Positions 5,920 to 8,076 of a DNA stretch of 8,076 nucleotides are shown here, piece after piece; position 1 is the stretch's first letter, and the number at the start of each line of letters is the position of its first letter. The position numbers were made by a program, and so were the translations under genes. Source of the DNA: Chloroflexota bacterium (GTDB lineage Bacteria > Chloroflexota > Dehalococcoidia > Lucifugimonadales > JADFKI01). The stretch spans positions 1 to 8,076 of the forward strand of contig VXRI01000298.1 in assembly GCA_009838595.1 (NCBI GenBank), read 5' to 3'. The notes beneath the pieces were generated by a model. The model saw nothing but the letters and a program-made list of their open reading frames with translations, did no database searches and was not told the DNA's origin.

Positions 5920-6471
5920 CTACTCGAAAATCTCCGCAACAGCCATGCGCCACCCCGGAACCACATCGCCGCCGTCCAGCGTGTCCGCTTCCGTCAGCGC
6001 GACAACATTCGTCGGCGAGCGATGAACGCTGACTGTGCGAGTACGAGGCTCCAATACGATTACCATTAACGTTCCCGCCTCCAGATAATCGAATACTTTC
6101 TCCGCCACTTCCGAATAGGAGTTACTGGGTGATATTACCTCGATTGCTAGGTCGGGGGCACCGGGGAAGTAGCCTCGTATCACGCCTACGGTATCCAATC
6201 GCCCGCGCCGAATGAAGGCGAGGTCAGGTATTCGTACCGTATCAGGGTCGCTCGCTAACTTGAAACCCAATTGGCTGGAAAATACCCTGCCAAGATTTGC
6301 GCCTATGACGTAATCTCTAATGCTCCCGTAGCAATTGTCCGCGATATATGCATGCTCCAAGCCTGTTCCCATAAGCTTTACCAGTTCCCCCCTCACCAGT
6401 TCATAGATATTGCCGTCGTCTGGCATATCCAGCAGTTCTTCGGCTGTCATCAGTCGCGCTGTCGTCGCCAT
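5920..6471 (-). CDS. Uma2-family PD-(D/E)XK endonuclease, copy 3
   Basis: A 183-residue Uma2-like protein, tandem to copy 2. The N-terminus is the same MATTARLMTAEELLDMP, then DDGNIYELVRGELV. E24, D83 in RIPD, D107 and E111 in GAPDLAIEVIS, and K125 in AEKVFDYL are conserved at the same residue numbers as in copy 1. The middle (31-70) is quite different from copy 2 and closer in places to copy 1 (LGRVFSSQLGF against LGRVYSSSGGF). NPRNRT of the other copies is EPRTRT here. The start is an ATG at 6469-6471 with GGAGGA 9 bases upstream. It follows the NHL gene by 110 bases that contain a REP-like element and is probably the first gene of a two-gene Uma2 unit. Confidence 0.92.
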   Translation of the reverse strand: MATTARLMTAEELLDMPDDGNIYELVRGELVKLMGTGLEHAYIADNCYGSIRDYVIGANLGRVFSSQLGFKLASDPDTVRIPDLAFIRRGRLDTVGVIRGYFPGAPDLAIEVISPSNSYSEVAEKVFDYLEAGTLMVIVLEPRTRTVSVHRSPTNVVALTEADTLDGGDVVPGWRMAVAEIFE

Positions 6472-6486
6472 GTCGCTGCGTCCTCC
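6422..6486 (-). repeat. Direct repeat, leader and 5' end of Uma2 copy 3
   Basis: Partner of 5830-5894 with one mismatch (C for T in the wobble-like position of an early codon). Conservation of the non-coding leader including the ribosome site shows recent duplication or gene conversion. Confidence 0.85.
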
Positions 6487-6510
6487 TTCCGATATACCTT
6501 AACTCCCGCT

Positions 6511-6560
6511 CGTGGTGATCCTTTCGGCAAGCTCAAGACAGGCTCTGTCGAACCGTCCCA
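6511..6560. repeat. REP-like element, long form with inner hairpin
   Basis: Starts CGTGGTGA (6511-6518), contains TTTCGGCAAGCTCA and the hairpin GACAG-GCT-CTGTC (6537-6549), and ends with TGTCGAACC (6546-6554). The outer words match the short element at 3321-3345. The inner TTCGGCAAGCTC is, with one change, the reverse complement of GAGCTTGTCGAA in that element. It lies between the NHL stop and the Uma2 leader and might act as a transcript end. Confidence 0.6.
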
Positions 6561-6581
6561 TCCCGCACATTCTTGTTAGCC

Positions 6582-7595
6582 CTATACTCGCCTGTACACC
6601 TGTATCCTATGGCGGTTGCCGTCGGTTATGTACACTCGGCCGGCGGTGTCTAGCTTGACGGACATGGGCGCCCAGAAGTATTTTTCGATGTAGCCGGACT
6701 GCGTGTGCGGGTCGTCCGCGTCATCGACTTGCAGCGTAGGCTCGAGGTTCGACTTGGCGCGCGCTTCTCCCTCTTCGCGGTTGACTTCCAAGAAGTTCGC
6801 CGCCCACTTCGACAAGCCCGCCTCGCCGCGCAGGCTTTGCAAGAACTCGCCGCCCGCGTCAAACACCTGCACGCGCTCGTTGCCCCAGTCGGACACATAC
6901 ATATACCCGCGCTCATCGACCGCGAGTCCGGACGGACGCAGCAACTCGCCGTCTCCGCTGCCCGGTCTGCCGTAGGATGCGACGAACTCGCCTGCGGACG
7001 AGAATCGCTGGATGCGGTCGTTGCCCCAGTCCGCGATGTACAGGTCGCCGCTGGGTGCGACGGTTATGCCCCAGGGCATCTCGAACTCGCCGTTGCCATC
7101 GCCGCGAGATCCGAATGCAAGGACGAACTCGCCGCCGGAGGTGAACTTCTGGATGCGATTGTTGTGCGTATCCGCGATGTAGATGTCGCCATCGGAGTCT
7201 GTGTCGATGCCGGATGGTCCGTTGAACTCGCCATTGCCGTCGCCGCGCGAACCCCAGCGGCGAATGAAGTTGCCGTCGAAGTCGAACACGCTGACGCTGT
7301 GCGTGTAATCGTCGGTGATGTACAGCCGCCCCTGCCCGTCTTTGGCGATGCACATTGGGGAAATCATGTTGCCGCCGCCGGTGCCGTGGTGCGCGAATGT
7401 GCCGTAATAGCCGCTGTCGATGTCCGTTACGGTAACGCGCACGCCACGCTCGCCAAGGTCGCGCGCGCGGTTGGCGACATACAACCTGCCGTTCTCCGCG
7501 GCAACCAAGTCTGTCGGATACTCGAAGCCTCGGCCTTCCATCGCAATCAGCCCGATGGTAAGGTCGTATTCGAGAACGCTATCCTGCTTGCTCAT
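6582..7595 (-). CDS. NHL-repeat six-bladed beta-propeller protein
   Basis: A 337-residue protein made almost entirely of NHL repeats, which fold as a beta-propeller and usually bind protein, RNA or small ligands. Blades are marked by a Pro followed by GhxhxxxGxhYhxDxxNxRhQxF: prolines at 27, 80, 127, 174, 221 and 310. Four consecutive blades are spaced exactly 47 residues apart, with clear copies such as PSGIDTDSDGDIYIADTHNN and PWGITVAPSGDLYIADWGND. Between blades 5 and 6 lies an extra polar stretch (about 258-300) rich in Asp, Glu and Ala. No signal peptide or membrane segment is visible, so it is likely cytoplasmic. I chose the ATG at 7593-7595, with AGGA five bases upstream; an in-frame ATG at 7605-7607 with GGAGG ten bases upstream would add four residues. 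No catalytic motif is seen, and its ligand is unknown. Confidence 0.9.
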   Translation of the reverse strand: MSKQDSVLEYDLTIGLIAMEGRGFEYPTDLVAAENGRLYVANRARDLGERGVRVTVTDIDSGYYGTFAHHGTGGGNMISPMCIAKDGQGRLYITDDYTHSVSVFDFDGNFIRRWGSRGDGNGEFNGPSGIDTDSDGDIYIADTHNNRIQKFTSGGEFVLAFGSRGDGNGEFEMPWGITVAPSGDLYIADWGNDRIQRFSSAGEFVASYGRPGSGDGELLRPSGLAVDERGYMYVSDWGNERVQVFDAGGEFLQSLRGEAGLSKWAANFLEVNREEGEARAKSNLEPTLQVDDADDPHTQSGYIEKYFWAPMSVKLDTAGRVYITDGNRHRIQVYRRV

Positions 7596-7614
7596 ATTAG
7601 TCCTCATCCTAACT

Positions 7615-7696
7615 TTCCCTCCAAAAGGGGAGGAACTGATTGACTATCCTTCCAAAGAGGGGAAGGACTGACGAACTGATTGACTGATTGACTGAC
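7615..7696. repeat. Two hairpins alternating with GAACTGATTGACT repeats
   Basis: The gap between the DUF1800 stop and the NHL start holds two units. Unit one: hairpin TTCCCTCC (7615-7622) with GGGGAGGAA (7627-7635), one mismatch, followed by GAACTGATTGACT (7633-7645). Unit two: hairpin TCCTTCC (7647-7653) with GGAAGGA (7661-7667), perfect 7 bp, followed by a second GAACTGATTGACT (7673-7685) that runs into tandem TGATTGAC copies (7677-7692). The hairpins may end the DUF1800 transcript, though no T-run follows on the minus strand. Confidence 0.6.
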
Positions 7697-7699
7697 ACA

Positions 7700-8076
7700 C
7701 TAACTCCGCTGGAACTCTTCGGATGCGGCGGTTAGGCGGAGCATCTGCGCGACGTTCTGCCGTGCGTCGCCGTCTTGACCGGCGATGGAACGAAGCGCGG
7801 CGCGAGTATCGTCAGACACGGACAACTCGCCCATCTGCTCTAGGCAGCGGCTGACCATCGCCTCCGAGCACGCGCCGCTGTCGTCTGCCGCACCGCCGTT
7901 GCTATCCGTCAGGATGCTGTCCACCATCTGCCGCACGCCCGGCTTGTTCATGTCGCCGAGCTGCTCGGACGCGAAGTTGATGCGCTCCATCAGCGTGCCG
8001 GTGTCTATCCACTCCAGCCCTTGGTGCCGACCTTCCACGCTTGGCGGGTTGTTCATCTCCTGCCCCATCCAGTTTT
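7700..8076 (-). CDS. DUF1800-family protein, C-terminal part (5' end beyond window)
   Basis: The last 124 residues of a longer protein. The frame is open to the window edge, with Asn-Trp before the first Met, so the Met at 8066-8068 is internal rather than the start. The segment MGQEMNNPPSVEG, then WIDTGTLMERINFA, resembles the C-terminal block of DUF1800 proteins (MGQxxxxPPxVxGW...W...tLxxRxnF). The Trp normally found after the PPxVxG motif is Arg here (VEGRHQG). The remaining tail is polar and Ala/Asp-rich and includes SNGGAADDSG, with no recognised motif. DUF1800 genes are often next to DUF1501 genes and thought to be exported or envelope-linked; that neighbour would lie outside the window. 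Function is unknown. Confidence 0.72.
   Translation of the reverse strand, partial: NWMGQEMNNPPSVEGRHQGLEWIDTGTLMERINFASEQLGDMNKPGVRQMVDSILTDSNGGAADDSGACSEAMVSRCLEQMGELSVSDDTRAALRSIAGQDGDARQNVAQMLRLTAASEEFQRS

Noticed and set aside
5880..5966. N-terminal extension of Uma2 copy 2 by 29 residues
   Set aside because: It would overlap the end of copy 3; copy 3 and copy 2 share the same leader and start, which places the start at 5879.
436..6471. A toxin-antitoxin or defence island built on the Uma2 genes
   Set aside because: Uma2 proteins are nuclease-like, but no small antitoxin gene, methyltransferase, helicase or other defence partner lies beside them; the neighbours are transport and metabolic genes.
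6705..7643. A 312-codon plus-strand open frame opposite the NHL gene
   Set aside because: It is the mirror frame of a GC-rich repeat gene with clear NHL motifs on the minus strand. Its translation is Ala/Val/Arg-rich with no motif, as expected of antisense shadows.
7633..7696. Possible CRISPR-like array (repeated GAACTGATTGACT)
   Set aside because: Only two full units, no regular spacer length, and the units run into simple TGATTGAC tandem copies; no cas genes nearby.

Overview
The window reads as a piece of chromosome from a moderately GC-rich, free-living bacterium. The best guess is a marine or sponge-associated Chloroflexota of the Dehalococcoidia/SAR202 type. That guess rests on the gene mix (several Uma2-type nucleases, a DrrAB-like ABC exporter, an NHL-repeat protein, an HpcH/HpaI aldolase, the end of a DUF1800 protein) and on the style of the intergenic repeats (a TTCGACAAGCTC-type element, GGATAGACAGG-like hairpins, ACTG-rich strings). 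It is inference, not proof. No rRNA, tRNA, CRISPR array, transposase or phage gene was seen.

Layout. Nine of the ten genes lie on the minus strand and are read right to left. From the right edge: the C-terminal end of a DUF1800-family protein (7700-8076, cut by the window edge); a repeat-filled gap (7615-7696); a six-repeat NHL beta-propeller protein (6582-7595); a gap with a REP-like element (6511-6560); and two tandem Uma2-family PD-(D/E)XK nucleases (5920-6471 and 5331-5879) that share an almost identical leader and N-terminus. A hairpin at 5272-5310 separates these from the only plus-strand gene, an HpcH/HpaI aldolase (4552-5265). Left of the aldolase, and divergent from it, is an ABC exporter: ATPase 3367-4314, then permease 2434-3246. 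After a hairpin comes a third Uma2 gene (1772-2323), then a cobalamin-binding/radical-SAM-like protein (436-1722), and last a Nudix hydrolase running off the left edge (1-389).

How the parts may work together. The ATPase and permease almost certainly form one exporter, whose cargo cannot be read from the sequence. The Uma2 genes look like a local paralogous family made by duplication. Their first ~30 residues and last ~75 residues are well conserved and their middles are divergent. The aldolase, the NHL protein and the DUF1800 protein have no evident functional link to each other. The most unusual gene is the radical-SAM-like protein: its fold-level landmarks and N-terminal B12-type domain are recognisable, but the slot where the Fe-S cluster cysteines should sit has no cysteine, and the reading frame is intact. 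The Nudix gene is clearly lower in GC than its neighbours and may be a recent arrival. No clearly new multi-gene system could be demonstrated; the leads worth testing are listed as findings.
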